Shown: piece after piece, positions 63,053 to 64,000 of the stretch
How the letters are laid out: every line of letters starts with the position of its first letter
Numbering within the stretch: position 1 is the first letter of the stretch
NCBI RefSeq assembly: GCF_001680005.1
Contig: NC_033565.1
Location: forward strand, 1,531,501-1,595,500
Length of the DNA: 64,000 nt
Direction of reading: 5' to 3'
Source: Plasmodium coatneyi
Taxonomy: Eukaryota > Apicomplexa > Aconoidasida > Haemosporida > Plasmodiidae
Notes under the pieces: model-generated
Database searches by the model: none
Told to the model about the DNA's origin: nothing
What the model saw: only the letters and a program-made list of their open reading frames with translations
Program-made: the position numbers and the translations under genes

Positions 63053-63120
63053 TTTTTGGCATGTATGTTGACAAGTTGAGGAACTTTTAAATATTCCCAA
63101 AAGGTAAGGAAAATAAAATT

Positions 63121-63875
63121 GAAAATAAACTAACAATAGTTCATCGATCTAATTGGGATATGCTTGCACATTGACAAAAAAAAAAATATACTTCCTAAGG
63201 CGCTTAATACTTGCCTTCCCAAAATATCCACAAATCATTTGCTGATAGGTCATTTGAAGGAAAATGAAAAAATAAAATTACGGTCAAGCATTTGTAACAA
63301 GCACGATTACTTTTACAAAAAGGGAGGTAGGGTTAATAAAGAAACACAAAAAAGTCTAACAAATAATAAAGAACTTGAAAATAAATTGACAATCGTTCAA
63401 TGATCTCATTGAGATATGTTTGCACATTAACAAAAAAATACCTCCATAAGGGCTTAATATTCGCTTTTTCACGTTATCTACAATTTACTGGTCAAAAGGT
63501 CTTTTGAGAAAAATGTAGATAATAAAATTACCGTGAAGCATGCGTAACAAAAGCGATTATGTATACCCAAATGGGGAAACGTTTATAAATAAACACAGAA
63601 AAAAGTCTAACAAATAATAAAAAACTTGAAAATAAATTGACAATAGTTCAATGACCTCATTGGGATATTTTGCACATTGACAAAAAAATATCTCCAAAAG
63701 GGCTTGATACTTGCGTTCCTAAGTTATGCCAAATTTAGTTATCAAATGTCATTTGGAAAAAATGTAAAAATGAAATTACCGTCAAGCATTTGCAACAAGA
63801 GCGAATATTTTCACCCAAAAGGGGGAAATGTTAATAATGGAACACAAAAAAGTCTAACAAATTAAAAATAAAAAA
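63121..63875. repeat. Three tandem copies of a 251-256 bp element upstream of the giant gene
   Basis: Copies begin at 63121, 63377 and 63628 with GAAAATAAA(C/T)T. They share GACAAT-GTTCAATG, TTTGCACATT-ACAAAAAAAT, AAGGGCTTAATA, AAAATTACCGTCAAGCAT and AACACAAAAAAGTCTAACAA segments with scattered substitutions and small indels. The nearest copy ends under 100 bp from the giant gene's ATG, so the array is in its promoter or leader. Short open frames inside copies 1 and 3 are not conserved in copy 2. Confidence 0.92.
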
Positions 63876-63901
63876 AAACGACAAATATTCGGATAGAATT
63901 T

Positions 63902-64000
63902 TTAATTAATAAATTCGAGCCGACGCTTAAACTTATGTGCAATTTCTGTAGAATCCTTCGTTACAACAGTGTGAGTTCGTACCTGCGCGAAAAGGAGGGG
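63902..64000 (-). CDS. Possible 3' end of a further gene (partial)
   Basis: On the minus strand the frame from the window edge to TAA at 63904-63902 is open and its base composition is coding-like: it reads VRTHTVVTKDSTEIAHKFKR and ends RLEFIN. GCGCAG just before the VRTHT codons could be a splice acceptor. A plus-strand frame from ATG 63935 (MCNFCRILRYNSVSSYLREK) is open too, so the strand is not settled. I do not recognise the family. Confidence 0.3.
   Translation of the reverse strand, partial: PLLFAQVRTHTVVTKDSTEIAHKFKRRLEFIN

Noticed and set aside
63164..63865. Two related short plus-strand frames (63164-63403, 63677-63865)
   Set aside because: They fall within copies 1 and 3 of the 251-256 bp repeat and are broken in copy 2, so their likeness comes from the repeat itself.

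Overview
The window is nuclear DNA of a malaria parasite of the simian/vivax branch (Plasmodium vivax, cynomolgi, knowlesi or coatneyi type). Evidence: short AT-rich introns with GT/AG ends, long poly-A/poly-T intergenic tracts with moderately GC-rich coding DNA, degenerate CCCTRAA telomere-type heptamers inside the chromosome, and a cluster of merozoite surface protein 3 (MSP3)-like genes. The internal telomere-like repeats recall P. knowlesi and its close relative P. coatneyi. The species is inferred, not proven.

Left part (1-20,700) is a conserved housekeeping block: the 3' part of a PhyH-type 2-oxoglutarate dioxygenase, ribosomal protein L31 (3 exons), a class XIV myosin matching myosin B (8 exons, 800 aa), a SCY1-like pseudokinase with HEAT repeats, actin-depolymerising factor 1 (2 exons, minus strand) and an SR-type splicing factor. 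From memory this order matches P. falciparum chromosome 5 and P. vivax chromosome 10.

Middle part (20,700-26,095) holds no convincing protein gene. It contains an island of degenerate tandem repeats (about 22,945-24,640): two repeat families occur in C-rich orientation on the left and G-rich orientation on the right of a telomere-like core, and a third repeat made of CCTAAGG palindromes follows.

Right part (26,096-63,052) is a head-to-tail cluster of four intronless MSP3-like genes, all on the minus strand, of 243, 355, 738 and 9448 aa. Each encodes a signal peptide, a variant of the NLRNG tag at exactly residues 35-39, an alanine/lysine/glutamate-rich or acidic body and no transmembrane anchor. 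The last gene is the outstanding item: one open frame of 28.3 kb made of about 21 copies of a roughly 317-aa module (B) and 21 copies of a roughly 97-aa module (A), which meet at a shared seam. The 738-aa neighbour carries one copy of most of B and one of A, so it looks like the unit from which the giant was built. A 251-256 bp element is repeated three times just upstream of the giant gene, and the window ends in what may be the 3' end of another gene.
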